In this document: piece by piece, positions 50,380 through 60,266 of the stretch
Position numbering within the stretch: position 1 is the first letter of the stretch
Layout of the letters: every line of letters begins with the position of its first letter
Assembly: GCA_031178065.1 (NCBI GenBank)
Contig: JAPSJS010000004.1
Span: 39,831 to 103,830, forward strand
Direction of reading: 5' to 3'
Source of the DNA: Altererythrobacter sp.
Lineage (GTDB): Bacteria > Pseudomonadota > Alphaproteobacteria > Sphingomonadales > Sphingomonadaceae
DNA: 64,000 nucleotides
Notes under the pieces: model-generated
The model's input: only the letters and a program-made list of their open reading frames with translations
The model's database searches: none
What the model was told of the DNA's origin: nothing
Made by a program: the position numbers and the translations under genes

Positions 50380-51170
50380 TGAGCATTACGCTGGCAGAAC
50401 TGTGCATCGTCGCCTGTGCGGAAGCGTTCCGCACGAGCCGCGAGATCATCGCCACCGGCATCGGGCCGATCCCCCGCCTCGGCGCGGGCCTGGCCAAGCT
50501 GACTCACTCGCCGGGCCTGCTGATGACCGACGGCGAGGCGTTCCTGGTCGAACAGCCGGTGCCGCTCGGCGCGACGGGTGACGAACGCCCCATGCCGGCC
50601 GGATACCTGCCGTTCTCGCGCTTCTTCGACAGCGCGGTGTGGAGCGGGCGGCGGCACGCGATGGTGACCCCAACCCAGATCGACCGGTTCGGGCAGACCA
50701 ACCTTTCGGCGCTGGGCGGTACGCATACGCGGCCCAAGGTGCAGATGCTGGGCGCGCGGGGCTTCCCCGGCAACGGCATCTATCACCCGAACTCGATGTT
50801 CATTCCGGCCCACTCGACGCGCGTATTCGTGCCGGGCGAGGTCGACCGCGTGTCGAGCCCCGGGTACAATCCGGCGCGGCGGATACCGGGCGGGAATTAC
50901 ACCGGCATCGACCTGCGCCGCATCGTCACCAATCTGTGCGTGATGGATTTCGGCGGCCCCGATCATGCGATCCGCGTGATCTCGCTCCATCCGGGCGTCG
51001 GCGTCGCCGAGGTGCAGGAGGCGACGGGCTTCGAGCTGATCGACGCGGTCGAGGGCGAGACGGTGTTGCCGGGCGAAGATCAACTCGCGCTGATCGCCCG
51101 GCTCGATCCGCGCGGCATCCGTTCGCGGGTGCTCAAGGACAATCCGCCCGCGGAAGGACGCCTGCAATGA
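50379..51170 (+). CDS. ipdB: IpdB-like CoA-transferase-family subunit
   Basis: LCIVACAEAFRTSREIIATGIGPIPRLGAGLAKLTHSPGLLMTDGEAFLVEQ; GRRHAMVTPTQIDRFGQTNLSALG; MDFGGPDHAIRVISLHPGV. Confidence 0.85.
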   Translation: MSITLAELCIVACAEAFRTSREIIATGIGPIPRLGAGLAKLTHSPGLLMTDGEAFLVEQPVPLGATGDERPMPAGYLPFSRFFDSAVWSGRRHAMVTPTQIDRFGQTNLSALGGTHTRPKVQMLGARGFPGNGIYHPNSMFIPAHSTRVFVPGEVDRVSSPGYNPARRIPGGNYTGIDLRRIVTNLCVMDFGGPDHAIRVISLHPGVGVAEVQEATGFELIDAVEGETVLPGEDQLALIARLDPRGIRSRVLKDNPPAEGRLQ

Positions 51171-52078
51171 CCGACCCCACCGGCGATGGCCTCGAACCGC
51201 CGACCCCCAGCGAACATGTCTACGAGACGGACGAGCCCGTGCTCTACGAAGCGGCGGCCGGCATTGCGCGCGTGACACTCAATCGCCCGCGCTATCACAA
51301 CGTCCAGAACAGCCAGATGACCTATGCGCTCGACGACGCGTTCCGGCGCGCGGTCGACGATGACGCGGTCAAGGTGATCGTGCTCAAGTCCGACGCGAAG
51401 CATTTCAGCGCGGGACACGACATCGGCTCGCCCGGGCGGGACTTCCACGCGAGCGTGGACCGGCGGCTGATGTGGTACGATCACGCCAACAAGGCCGGGG
51501 CCGAGAAGGCCTATATCCGCGAGCAGGAACAGTACCTCGGCATGTGCAAGCGGTGGCGGGATATCCCCAAGCCGACGATCGCGCAGATCCACGGCGGCTG
51601 CATCGCGGGCGGACTGATGCTCGCCTGGGTTTGCGACCTGATCGTCGCGTCCGACGACGCGTTCTTCCAGGATCCGGTGCTGCAGATGGGCTTTCCGGGG
51701 CTCGAATACTTCGCCCATTGCCACGAGCTCAATGTGCGCGTGGCCAAGGAATTCCTGTTCCTCGGCGAGCGGATGAGCGCGCAGCGGGCCTACGAGATGG
51801 GCATGATCAATCGCGTGGTGGCGCGGCCCGAACTCGAGGCGGAGGTCGCGCGCATCGCCGGCCGCATTGCGGAGCAGCCGCGGCTGGCGCTCCAGCTCGC
51901 CAAGCAGGCCTGCAACCACATGGAGACGCTCGCGGGCAAGAACGCCGGAATCGACGCGGCCTTCGGCTATCACCACTTCGCCCACGCCAACAACACGCTA
52001 GTCAAGGGTGACTACATCGCCGGGTTCGACGGCAAGACAATGGCCGAGAAGAACAAGCGGCAGACGGGCGAGGACTGA
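51167..52078 (+). CDS. Enoyl-CoA hydratase
   Basis: VTLNRPRYHNVQNSQMTYALDDAFRRAVDDDAVKVIVLKSDAKHFSAGHDI; KPTIAQIHGGCIAGGLMLAWVCDLIVASDDAFFQDP. Confidence 0.92.
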   Translation: MTDPTGDGLEPPTPSEHVYETDEPVLYEAAAGIARVTLNRPRYHNVQNSQMTYALDDAFRRAVDDDAVKVIVLKSDAKHFSAGHDIGSPGRDFHASVDRRLMWYDHANKAGAEKAYIREQEQYLGMCKRWRDIPKPTIAQIHGGCIAGGLMLAWVCDLIVASDDAFFQDPVLQMGFPGLEYFAHCHELNVRVAKEFLFLGERMSAQRAYEMGMINRVVARPELEAEVARIAGRIAEQPRLALQLAKQACNHMETLAGKNAGIDAAFGYHHFAHANNTLVKGDYIAGFDGKTMAEKNKRQTGED

Positions 52079-52081
52079 CGC

Positions 52082-53170
52082 TTGGCCGATCCGCTCGCCA
52101 CTCCGCTGACCGACCTTCTCGGCTGCCGCCTTCCGGTGGTGCAGACGGCGATGGGCTGGATCGCGACGCCGCGACTCGTGGCGGCGAGTAGCAACGCAGG
52201 GGCGTTCGGGTTCCTGGCGGGCGCGGTGATGAAGCCGGCCGAGCTGGCAGAAGAGATCGCGGAGACGGCCAGGCTCACGCCGCACCGGTTCGGGGTCAAC
52301 TTCCACAGCTTCCAGCCCGGCGCGCGCGAGATCGTCGAGGTGATCCTCGCCAACAGCGAGCGCGTCGGCGCGGTGAGTTTCGGGCGCGGCCCGGACGCCG
52401 GTATGATCGCGCGGTTCAACGAGGCAGGGATTGTCTGCATGCCGACCGTCGGTGCGGTGAAGCACGCCGAGAAGATGGTCGCGCTCGGGTGCCGGGCGAT
52501 CACCGTTCAGGGCGGCGAGGGCGGGGGCCACACCGGTTCGGTCGCGACCACGGTGCTGCTGCCGCAGGTGCTCGACGCGGTGAACGTGCCGGTCGCTGCT
52601 GCCGGCGGGTTCGCCGACGGGCGCGGCCTGGCAGCGGCGCTGGCCTGGGGAGCGAGCGGGATCGCCATGGGATCGCGTTTCATGATGACCGCGGACAGTC
52701 CGGTGCCCGACGCGGTCAAGGCCGCCTATGCGCGTGCGGGGACCGGCGACATCTTCGTCACCGACCGGATCGACGGCATTCCGCAGCGGATGATCCGCAA
52801 TCCGATGCTCGACCGCATCGAGAGCGGCGGCGCGCTCGGCAAGTGGAGCCGTGGTCTCACCGCCGCCGTCGCGATGAAGCGCGCGACGGGCGCGAGCTGG
52901 GGCGAACTGCTCGCCAGCGCCCGCGCGATGCGGAGCGAAGGCGGAAAGTCTCTACCCGAGGCCATGCTCGCCGCCGCCGCGCCCGTGCTGCTGCAAAAGG
53001 CCGTGGTCGAAGGCGATGCGATCAATGGTCTGATGGCTTCGGGCCAAGTCGCCGGCCGGCTCGACGATCTGCCGACTTGCGCTGAGCTTCTCGCCCGGAT
53101 CGAAACCGAAGCGCGCGAGCGGATCGCGGCGCTCACCGGCCGCTCGGCCGCAATCAAGGGAGCCGCGTGA
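52082..53170 (+). CDS. ipdC: Nitronate monooxygenase-family flavoprotein, IpdC-like
   Basis: LLGCRLPVVQTAMGWIATPRLVAASSNAGAFGFLAG; AITVQGGEGGGHTGSVATTVLLPQVLD; AAGGFADGRGLAAALAWGASGIAMGSRFMMT. Confidence 0.82.
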   Translation: MADPLATPLTDLLGCRLPVVQTAMGWIATPRLVAASSNAGAFGFLAGAVMKPAELAEEIAETARLTPHRFGVNFHSFQPGAREIVEVILANSERVGAVSFGRGPDAGMIARFNEAGIVCMPTVGAVKHAEKMVALGCRAITVQGGEGGGHTGSVATTVLLPQVLDAVNVPVAAAGGFADGRGLAAALAWGASGIAMGSRFMMTADSPVPDAVKAAYARAGTGDIFVTDRIDGIPQRMIRNPMLDRIESGGALGKWSRGLTAAVAMKRATGASWGELLASARAMRSEGGKSLPEAMLAAAAPVLLQKAVVEGDAINGLMASGQVAGRLDDLPTCAELLARIETEARERIAALTGRSAAIKGAA

Positions 53171-53919
53171 TGCCGATTGGCTGGTCCGTGGAAGATCGCA
53201 TTGCTGAAATCGTGTTCGACGTGCCGCCGGTCAATGCGTTCGATTCCGCGACCTGGCTCAAGCTGCCGGGCATTATCGGTTCCCTGGCCGTGCGGCAGGA
53301 CGTGCACTGCATCCTGATCCGCGCCGAGGGGCGGGGCTTCTGCGGGGGCGTGGACATCAAGGAGATGCAGGCGCATCCCGAGCGCATCAGCGATCTCAAC
53401 CGCGGTAACTATCTGACTTTCAAGGCCGTTCGATCGGCCGAGATCCCGGTGGTGAGCGCGGTGCACGGCTTCGTGATCGGCGGCGGCATCGGAATTTGCG
53501 GCGCTTCGGACACGATCATCGCCGCAGAGGACGCCTATTTCTCGCTGCCGGAGATCGACCGGGGGGCGATGGGCGGGGCGAGCCATCTGTCGCGCATGTT
53601 GCCGCTGCACAAGGTGCGCGCGGCGTTCTTCACCGGTGGAAAAATTCCGGCGGAAGAGGCCTGGCGGCTCGGCGCGATCGAGAAAATCGTTCCGCGTGAG
53701 GAGCTTAAAGCCGGCGCGCGCGCGTTTTGCGCGACGATTGCCGCGAAGAGCAGAAAGGCACTGACGGTAGCCAAGGAGGCACTCAACGGCCTCGAGGAGC
53801 GCGATGTCGACCGCGGCTATCGCTGGGAACAGGGCTTCACCCTCGAAATGTACATGCACGCAGACAGCCAGCGGTCGCGCGACGCGTTCGTCGAAACCGG
53901 CGGGACGGCGAAGTTCTGA
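53167..53919 (+). CDS. Enoyl-CoA hydratase/isomerase, EchA20-like
   Basis: DVHCILIRAEGRGFCGGVDIKEMQAHPERI; VVSAVHGFVIGGGIGICGASDTIIAAEDAYFSLPEIDRGAMGGASHLSRMLP. Confidence 0.88.
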   Translation: MMPIGWSVEDRIAEIVFDVPPVNAFDSATWLKLPGIIGSLAVRQDVHCILIRAEGRGFCGGVDIKEMQAHPERISDLNRGNYLTFKAVRSAEIPVVSAVHGFVIGGGIGICGASDTIIAAEDAYFSLPEIDRGAMGGASHLSRMLPLHKVRAAFFTGGKIPAEEAWRLGAIEKIVPREELKAGARAFCATIAAKSRKALTVAKEALNGLEERDVDRGYRWEQGFTLEMYMHADSQRSRDAFVETGGTAKF

Positions 53920-55082
53920 TGGACCTTGCCTACACCCCCAGGCAGCAGGCCTTCCGGCAGGAGGTGCGCGAGTGGCTTGCCGCGCATGTTCCGGCCGAGC
54001 GGCTGGTCACGCTCGAGCGCAAGGACGGCTTCGACCAGCACGTTGCGTGGGAGCGCGAGCTCGCGAGCGGCAACTGGGGCATGGTGACCTGGCCGAGCGA
54101 ATACGGCGGGCGCGGGCTCGACCTGATCGAGTGGCTCATCTTCGAGGAGGAATACTGGGCCGCCGGCGCGCCGCTGCGGGCGAACCAGAACGGCATCTTC
54201 CTGCTCGGCCCGACGATCATGGAATTCGGTTCGGACGAGCAGAAGGCGCGCTTTCTGCCGCCGATGGCGAAGGGCGAGGTGATCTGGGCGCAGGCCTGGT
54301 CGGAGCCCGGCGCGGGCAGCGATATGGCGGCGATCAAGACCACCGCGCGGCGAGACGGCGATCACTACGTCATCAACGGCCAGAAGACCTGGTCGAGCCG
54401 TGCGAGCTTCGCCGACTGGGGCTTCGGCCTGTTCCGCACGGAGGAAGGGAGTCAGCGGCACAAGGGCCTCTCGTTCCTGCTGTTCGACCTCAACGCGCCC
54501 GGCATCACCCGCCGCCCGATCCGCCAGCTTCACGGCGATCCGGGCTTCGCCGAGTTGTTCTTCGACGAGGTCCGCGTGCCCGTGGAGAACCGGATCGCCG
54601 GCGAAGGCGAGGGCTGGAAGGTGGCGATGGCGACCGCGGGCTTCGAGCGCGGGCTGATGCTGCGCTCCCCCGGCCGCTTCCAGGCGACCGCCGCGCGGCT
54701 GATGGCCCTGCTGCGCGAGACGGCGGACCGCGCCTCGCCGGGGCTGCGCGAGGAGGTCGTGCGGCTGTGGATGGGTGCGCAGGCCTATGCCTACAACACC
54801 TATCAGGTGGCGGCGCGGATCATGGCCGGCGGCTCAATCGGGGCCGAGGCGAGCCTGAACAAGATCTTCTGGTCCGAACTCGACCGCGCGATGCACCGCG
54901 CGGCGATGCACCTGCTCGGACCCGCCGCCGAACTGCAGACCCTGCCCGACGGCAGCGCGAACGAGTGGCTCGAGGGCTACATCTTCTCGCTCTCCGGCCC
55001 GATCTATGCAGGCTCGAACGAGATCCAGCGCAACATCACCGCCGAGCGCCTGCTCGGCCTGCCGCGCGTGGGAGCGGGCTGA
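53919..55082 (+). CDS. Acyl-CoA dehydrogenase (large-type subunit, FadE31-like)
   Basis: WAQAWSEPGAGSDMAAIKTTARRDGDHYVINGQKTWSSRASFADW; YAGSNEIQRNITAERLLGLPR. Confidence 0.9.
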   Translation: MDLAYTPRQQAFRQEVREWLAAHVPAERLVTLERKDGFDQHVAWERELASGNWGMVTWPSEYGGRGLDLIEWLIFEEEYWAAGAPLRANQNGIFLLGPTIMEFGSDEQKARFLPPMAKGEVIWAQAWSEPGAGSDMAAIKTTARRDGDHYVINGQKTWSSRASFADWGFGLFRTEEGSQRHKGLSFLLFDLNAPGITRRPIRQLHGDPGFAELFFDEVRVPVENRIAGEGEGWKVAMATAGFERGLMLRSPGRFQATAARLMALLRETADRASPGLREEVVRLWMGAQAYAYNTYQVAARIMAGGSIGAEASLNKIFWSELDRAMHRAAMHLLGPAAELQTLPDGSANEWLEGYIFSLSGPIYAGSNEIQRNITAERLLGLPRVGAG

Positions 55083-56014
55083 TGGATTTCAGACTTCCAC
55101 CGGAAAGCGTCGAACTGGCCGAGGCCGTGCGGGAATACCTTGCCGGCACCCATGGACCGGACGTGCTGCGGCGGCTCGACGCCGGCGGCAACCGCGACCT
55201 GCGCATCTGGCAGGGCCTCGTCGAAATGGGCCTGACCGGACTGCTCGTGCCCGAGAGCGAGGGCGGGCTCGGCATGACGCTGCTCGGCGGCGCCCTGATC
55301 GCTCGCGAGTGCGGCCGCGCCTGCCTGGCCGAGCCGCTGGTCGACACAGCGCTCGTCGCGGTTCCGTGGCTGATCGCGCGCGGCGAAACCGATGACCTCG
55401 CCGTGATCGCGGCGGGCGAGAAGCTCGTCGCCCTGCCGCACGCGGTGAACCCGTGGGTCGCCGACGGGGAAGGAGAGGAACTCGCGAGTGTCGACCCGCT
55501 GCGCAACCTCGTCGCCGCGCCCGAGGACGCCGGCGACGATCCCCTGCTGCTCGATCTCGGCGCGCTGATGAGCGCGGCGCAGCTCGTCGGGCTGGCCGAG
55601 GCCATGCTCGACCAGGCGGTCGCCTATGCACAGGTGCGCGAGCAGTTCGGCCATGCGATCGGCGGGTTCCAGGCGATCAAGCACAAGCTGGCCGACGTCG
55701 CCGTTGCGCTCGAATTCGTGCGCCCGGTGCTGTGGCGCGCGGCGCAGGCGATGGACGACGGGCTGACCAGCGCGCCGCTGCACGTCAGCCACGCCAAATA
55801 TGCCGCGACCGATGCCGCCTACCTCGCAGCCGAAAGCGCGATCCAGGTGCATGGCGCGATGGGCTATACCTACGAGGTCGATCTCCATTTCTGGATGAAG
55901 CGCGCATGGGCGCTCGCCGGGGCATGGGGCGACCGCAATTTCCACTATCACCGGATCGAGGACGCCGCGCTCGGCGGCGCGCACCCCCTCGGCCCGCAGC
56001 ACACGTTCGCCTGA
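55082..56014 (+). CDS. Acyl-CoA dehydrogenase family subunit (FadE32/33-like)
   Basis: AYAQVREQFGHAIGGFQAIKHKLADVAVALEFVRPVLWRAA; AESAIQVHGAMGYTYEVDLHFWMKRAW. Confidence 0.88.
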   Translation: MDFRLPPESVELAEAVREYLAGTHGPDVLRRLDAGGNRDLRIWQGLVEMGLTGLLVPESEGGLGMTLLGGALIARECGRACLAEPLVDTALVAVPWLIARGETDDLAVIAAGEKLVALPHAVNPWVADGEGEELASVDPLRNLVAAPEDAGDDPLLLDLGALMSAAQLVGLAEAMLDQAVAYAQVREQFGHAIGGFQAIKHKLADVAVALEFVRPVLWRAAQAMDDGLTSAPLHVSHAKYAATDAAYLAAESAIQVHGAMGYTYEVDLHFWMKRAWALAGAWGDRNFHYHRIEDAALGGAHPLGPQHTFA

Positions 56015-56021
56015 GGAGCCG

Positions 56022-57173
56022 ATGGCCGAAGCCTATATCATCGACGCAGTCCGTACCCCGATAGGGCGCAAGAAGGGTTCGCTCGCCCAGGTGCATCCGG
56101 CCGATCTCGCCGCGCACCCGCTGCGCGTGCTGGTCGAGCGGACGGGCATCGACGCGAACGCGGTCGACGATTGCGTATGGGGCTGCTGCGACACGATCGG
56201 CCCGCAGGCCGGGGACATCGGACGCACGGCATGGCTCGTCGCCGGCCTGCCCCAGCACGTGCCAGGCACGACGGTCGACCGCCAGTGCGGCTCGAGCCAG
56301 CAGGCGGTGCATTTCGCCGCCCAGGGCGTCATGAGCGGCACGCAGGATCTCGTCGTCGCGGGTGGCAGCCAGGCGATGAACGCGATCCCGATCTCCGCCG
56401 CGATGTTCGCCGGCCAGCCGTACGGCTTCGACAATCCGTTCAACACCGCGCGCGGCTGGGTCGAGCGTTACGGCGACGGCATTCTCAACCAGATCAACTC
56501 TGCCGAGATGATCGCCGGGAAGTGGAACATCTCGCGCGAGGCGATGGAGCGGTTCGCGCTCGCCAGCCACGAGCGCGCACAGGCGGCGTGGGACAACGGC
56601 TGGTTCGATGCCGAGGTGGCGCCGCTGGAAGGGCTCGACCGTGACGAGACGATCCGCCCGAACACGACGCTGGAAGGGCTCGCCGCGCTCAATCCGGTGC
56701 AGGAAGGCGGGCGCGTCACCGCGGGGGTCGCGAGCCAGAACTGCGACGGCGCGGCCGCGCTGCTGATCGCCTCCGAGCAGGCGGTGAAGGACCACGCCCT
56801 CACGCCGCGCGCGCGCATCCACCACATCTCGGTTCGCGCGGACGATCCGGTGTGGATGCTCACCGCGCCGATCCCGGCGACGAAGCATGCGCTGCAGAAG
56901 GCAGGGATGACAGTCGCGGACATCGACCTGTTCGAATGCAACGAGGCCTTCGCCAGCATCCCGATGGCGTGGATGCAGGAGCTCGGCATTCCGCACGAGA
57001 AGGTCAACGTCCAGGGCGGCGCGATCGCGCTCGGCCATCCGCTGGGCGGCACGGGCGCGCGGCTGATGACCACGCTGCTCGGCGCGCTGGAGCGCACCGG
57101 CGGCCGCTACGGCCTGCAGACCATGTGCGAGGGCGGCGGGCAGGCCAACGTCACGATAATCGAGAGGCTTTGA
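56022..57173 (+). CDS. Thiolase, FadA6-like
   Basis: AYIIDAVRTPIGRKKGSLAQVHPADLAAHPLRVL; VDRQCGSSQQAVHFAAQGVMSG; NVQGGAIALGHPLGGTGARLMTTLL; GRYGLQTMCEGGGQANVTIIERL. Confidence 0.92.
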   Translation: MAEAYIIDAVRTPIGRKKGSLAQVHPADLAAHPLRVLVERTGIDANAVDDCVWGCCDTIGPQAGDIGRTAWLVAGLPQHVPGTTVDRQCGSSQQAVHFAAQGVMSGTQDLVVAGGSQAMNAIPISAAMFAGQPYGFDNPFNTARGWVERYGDGILNQINSAEMIAGKWNISREAMERFALASHERAQAAWDNGWFDAEVAPLEGLDRDETIRPNTTLEGLAALNPVQEGGRVTAGVASQNCDGAAALLIASEQAVKDHALTPRARIHHISVRADDPVWMLTAPIPATKHALQKAGMTVADIDLFECNEAFASIPMAWMQELGIPHEKVNVQGGAIALGHPLGGTGARLMTTLLGALERTGGRYGLQTMCEGGGQANVTIIERL

Positions 57174-57176
57174 CGA

Positions 57177-58079
57177 ATGGGGATCTGCGAAGGCAGGACT
57201 GTGATCATTACCGGCGCGGCGCGCGGGCTGGGCCGCGCCTATGCGCTGGCCTTCGCCGCCGAGGGGGCCAACGTTGTCGTCAACGACATCGGGGCCTCGC
57301 TGGGCGGAGAGGGGCGCGACAGGTCGGCTGCCGACGCGGTGGTCGGGGAAATCCGCGGGGCCGGCGGGAAAGCCATCGCCAATTACGACGACGTTACCGA
57401 CTGGGACGCGGCCGGGCGGATCGTCGAGACCGCGGTGCGCGAGTTCGGCGACCTCCACGTGGTGGTCAACAACGCCGGGATCGTCCGCGACCGGATGTTC
57501 GTCTCCGCCACGCTCGACGAATGGGACGCGACGATGCACGTGCATCTGCGCGGGCATTTCTGCGTCAGCCGCCATGCGGTCGACTACTGGCGGGCCAAGG
57601 CCAAGGACGGCACGAACCCCGACGCGCGGATCATCAACACGACCAGCGGCGCGGGGCTGCAGGGATCGATCGCGCAGGCCGCCTATTCGACCGCGAAGGG
57701 CGGGATCGCCACGCTCACCCTCGTCCAGGCGGCCGAACTCGGCCGCTACGGCATCACCGCCAATGCGCTGGCGCCCGCCGCGCGGACGCGCATGACCGAG
57801 CAGGCCTTCGCCGAGAAGATGGCGACCGAGGGCGACGCGTTCGACACGATGGACCCGGCCAATGTCGCGCCCGCGGTCGTCTGGCTCGGCAGCGCGCATA
57901 GCGCCAAGGTGACCGGCTGCGTGTTCGAGCTCGAGGGCGGCAAGATCATGCTCGAAGACGGCTGGCGCGAAGGGCCGTTCGTCGACAAAGGCGCGCGGTG
58001 GGCGCCGGACGACGTCGGTGAGGCGGTCGAGCGGCTGCTCGCCGAACGCGTGCCGCCCCGCAAGGTCTGGGGCACCTGA
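57177..58079 (+). CDS. SDR family oxidoreductase (multifunctional enzyme type 2-like dehydrogenase)
   Basis: TVIITGAARGLGRAYALAFAAEGANVVVNDIG...NNAGIVRDRMFVSATLDEWDATMHVHLRGHF. Confidence 0.9.
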   Translation: MGICEGRTVIITGAARGLGRAYALAFAAEGANVVVNDIGASLGGEGRDRSAADAVVGEIRGAGGKAIANYDDVTDWDAAGRIVETAVREFGDLHVVVNNAGIVRDRMFVSATLDEWDATMHVHLRGHFCVSRHAVDYWRAKAKDGTNPDARIINTTSGAGLQGSIAQAAYSTAKGGIATLTLVQAAELGRYGITANALAPAARTRMTEQAFAEKMATEGDAFDTMDPANVAPAVVWLGSAHSAKVTGCVFELEGGKIMLEDGWREGPFVDKGARWAPDDVGEAVERLLAERVPPRKVWGT

Positions 58080-58080
58080 G

Positions 58081-59091
58081 ATGGCTTTCGCGCTCGACGA
58101 GCAGCAGCAGATGATCGCCGAGACGGCGTCGGCGTTCTTCGCGGAGAACGCGGCGAGCGAGCGCACGCGCGCCGCCATGGCGCACGGCATCGATCGCGAT
58201 CTCTGGCGCGCCTATTGCCGCGAACTCGGCTTCGGCGGCCTCATGGTGCCCGAGGACCTCGGCGGCGCCGGGCTCGGCCATGTCGAGCTGGCGGTGGTCG
58301 CCGAGGAAGCCGGCCGCACCTTGGCCGCGATCCCGCTGCTGGGGCATGCGATGGCGACCGCTGCCCTGCTCGCAAGCGAAGATCGGGCGGCGATCGCCAT
58401 GCACCTTCCCGCGATGATGGCGGGGGACCGGGTCGTCGCGGCGGGCGAGCGAGGGGGCGAGGGCATGCTCGTGCCGCACGGGTCGCAGTGCGATCTGCTC
58501 CTCCTGCTCGGCGAAGACGGCGCGGATCTGATCGATGCGGGCGCGGCCACGGTCGAGCCGATGAAGTCGCTTGATGAGACCCGCCCGCTCGCGCGGGTTC
58601 ACGCATCCGCCGGCGATCCGCTCCCCGGCGGAACGGAGCCCTGCGAGGCGGCCCGCGCGGCCGGCGTGCTCTGCCTCGCCGCCGAAGCGCTCGGCGGTGC
58701 GCAGGAGGCGCTCGACCGGACCATCGCGTTCGCCAAGGAGCGCGAACAGTTCGGCCGCGCGGTGGGTTCGTTCCAGGCCTACAAGCACCGTCTGGCAGAC
58801 CGCGCGGTCGAGATCGAGCAGGCGCGCTCCGCCGTATGGTGGGCTGCCTGCGCGCTCGACGAAGGGCACGAGACCGGTGCGCTTGCGCTCCATGCCGCCA
58901 AGAGCTTCTGCGCGGATACTTATCTGCGCGTCGCGGGCGACATGATCCAGCTCCACGGCGGCATCGGCTTCACCTGGGAGCACGACGCGCATCTGTTCTT
59001 CAAGCGCGCGCGGGCCATCGCGAACATGCTCGGCGATGGGCCGCATCACCGCGAGCGCGTCGCGCGGATCATGCTGGACGAAGCGGCATGA
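58081..59091 (+). CDS. Acyl-CoA dehydrogenase family subunit
   Basis: FGGLMVPEDLGGAGLGHVELAVVAEEAGR; IAFAKEREQFGRAVGSFQAYKHRLADRAVEIEQARSAVWWAA; MIQLHGGIGFTWEHDAHLFFKRA. Confidence 0.9.
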   Translation: MAFALDEQQQMIAETASAFFAENAASERTRAAMAHGIDRDLWRAYCRELGFGGLMVPEDLGGAGLGHVELAVVAEEAGRTLAAIPLLGHAMATAALLASEDRAAIAMHLPAMMAGDRVVAAGERGGEGMLVPHGSQCDLLLLLGEDGADLIDAGAATVEPMKSLDETRPLARVHASAGDPLPGGTEPCEAARAAGVLCLAAEALGGAQEALDRTIAFAKEREQFGRAVGSFQAYKHRLADRAVEIEQARSAVWWAACALDEGHETGALALHAAKSFCADTYLRVAGDMIQLHGGIGFTWEHDAHLFFKRARAIANMLGDGPHHRERVARIMLDEAA

Positions 59092-60266
59092 AGCTGGGGT
59101 TCTCCGACATGGAAGAGGCATTCCGCCGCGAATGCGCGAGCTGGTTCGAAGATCAGATGAGCGGCGAGTTCGCCGACATCCGCGGGATCGCGAACCTGGT
59201 CGACAAGCCCGAGCGCCGGAAGGCGTGGGAGCGGCGGCTGGCCGAGCATCGCTATTCATGCATCGGCTGGCCGATCGCCTGGGGCGGCCGCGATGCGACG
59301 CTCAACGAGCAGGTCATCTTCGCGGAGGAATATGCCCGTGCCGGGGCGCCGAACCGGCTCAACCACATGGGCGTCGAGCTGCTCGGGCCGACGCTGCTCG
59401 CGCTCGGCAGTTCCGAGCAGAAGGCGCGGTTCCTGCCGGCGATCGCCGAAGGCACCGCGATCTGGTGCCAGGGCTATTCCGAACCCGGCGCCGGCTCCGA
59501 CCTCGCGGCCATCCGCACCCGCGCGCGGCGCGACGACGGCGAATGGGTCATCGAGGGGCAGAAGATCTGGACCAGCCTCGCCCAGTTCGCCGACATGATC
59601 TTCGTGCTCGCAAGGACCGAAGACGGGACCAGCGGGCGCGAGGGACTGAGCTTCCTGCTCGTCGACCTCGATCAGCCGGGCATCGAGATCCGCCCGATCC
59701 GCCAGATCAACGGTGAGGCCGAGTTCAACGAGGTGTTCTTCGACGGCGCACGCTGCCCGGTGGAGAACATGGTCGGCGCCGAGGGAGAGGGGTGGACGGT
59801 CTCCACCACGCTGCTCTCGTTCGAACGGGGCATCTCGACCCTCGGCCAGCAGATGCAGTTTCGCAATGAGCTGGACGCGGTGATCGCCGCGGCCAGGCGC
59901 AACGGCAAGACGGCCGACCCGGTGTTCCGCCAGCGGCTCGCGGAGGCGGAGATCGGCCTGCGGCTGATGCGCTACGGCGCGCTTCGCATGCTGGCGGACG
60001 GGAAGGGCGGCGCACTGGCAGGCGCGGCGCTGACGTACAAGATCCAATGGGCGAGCTGGCGCCGGGCGCTGGGCGAGCTGGCGATGGACGTGCTCGGGCA
60101 AGAGGGCGAGATCGCGCCGGCTGATGCCGAGGGCTGGCCGCTGCTCACCAATCTCTATCTCTATTCGCGCGCCGACACGATCTACGGCGGCACCAACCAG
60201 ATCCAGCGCAACCTGATCGCCGAGCGCGGGCTCGGCCTGCCGCGCGAGCCGAGAGGAAACGCATGA
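59088..60266 (+). CDS. Acyl-CoA dehydrogenase, FadE30-like
   Basis: WPIAWGGRDATLNEQVIFAEEYARAGAPNRLNHMGVELLGPTLLALGSSEQ; WCQGYSEPGAGSDLAAIRTRARRDDGEWVIEGQKIWTSLAQ; YGGTNQIQRNLIAERGLGLPR. Confidence 0.9.
   Translation: MKLGFSDMEEAFRRECASWFEDQMSGEFADIRGIANLVDKPERRKAWERRLAEHRYSCIGWPIAWGGRDATLNEQVIFAEEYARAGAPNRLNHMGVELLGPTLLALGSSEQKARFLPAIAEGTAIWCQGYSEPGAGSDLAAIRTRARRDDGEWVIEGQKIWTSLAQFADMIFVLARTEDGTSGREGLSFLLVDLDQPGIEIRPIRQINGEAEFNEVFFDGARCPVENMVGAEGEGWTVSTTLLSFERGISTLGQQMQFRNELDAVIAAARRNGKTADPVFRQRLAEAEIGLRLMRYGALRMLADGKGGALAGAALTYKIQWASWRRALGELAMDVLGQEGEIAPADAEGWPLLTNLYLYSRADTIYGGTNQIQRNLIAERGLGLPREPRGNA

Noticed and set aside
48976-53919. Butyrate/ketoacid CoA-transferase interpretation of the IpdA/IpdB-like pair
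   Set aside because: N-terminal and GGPD motifs plus neighbours (IpdC-, EchA20-, FadE30-, FadD3-like) fit the steroid ring-opening IpdAB better.
55785-58190. 801-aa reverse-strand ORF
   Set aside because: Antisense to the well-supported thiolase, SDR and ACAD genes; high-GC artefact with His/Arg/Asp-rich low-complexity composition.
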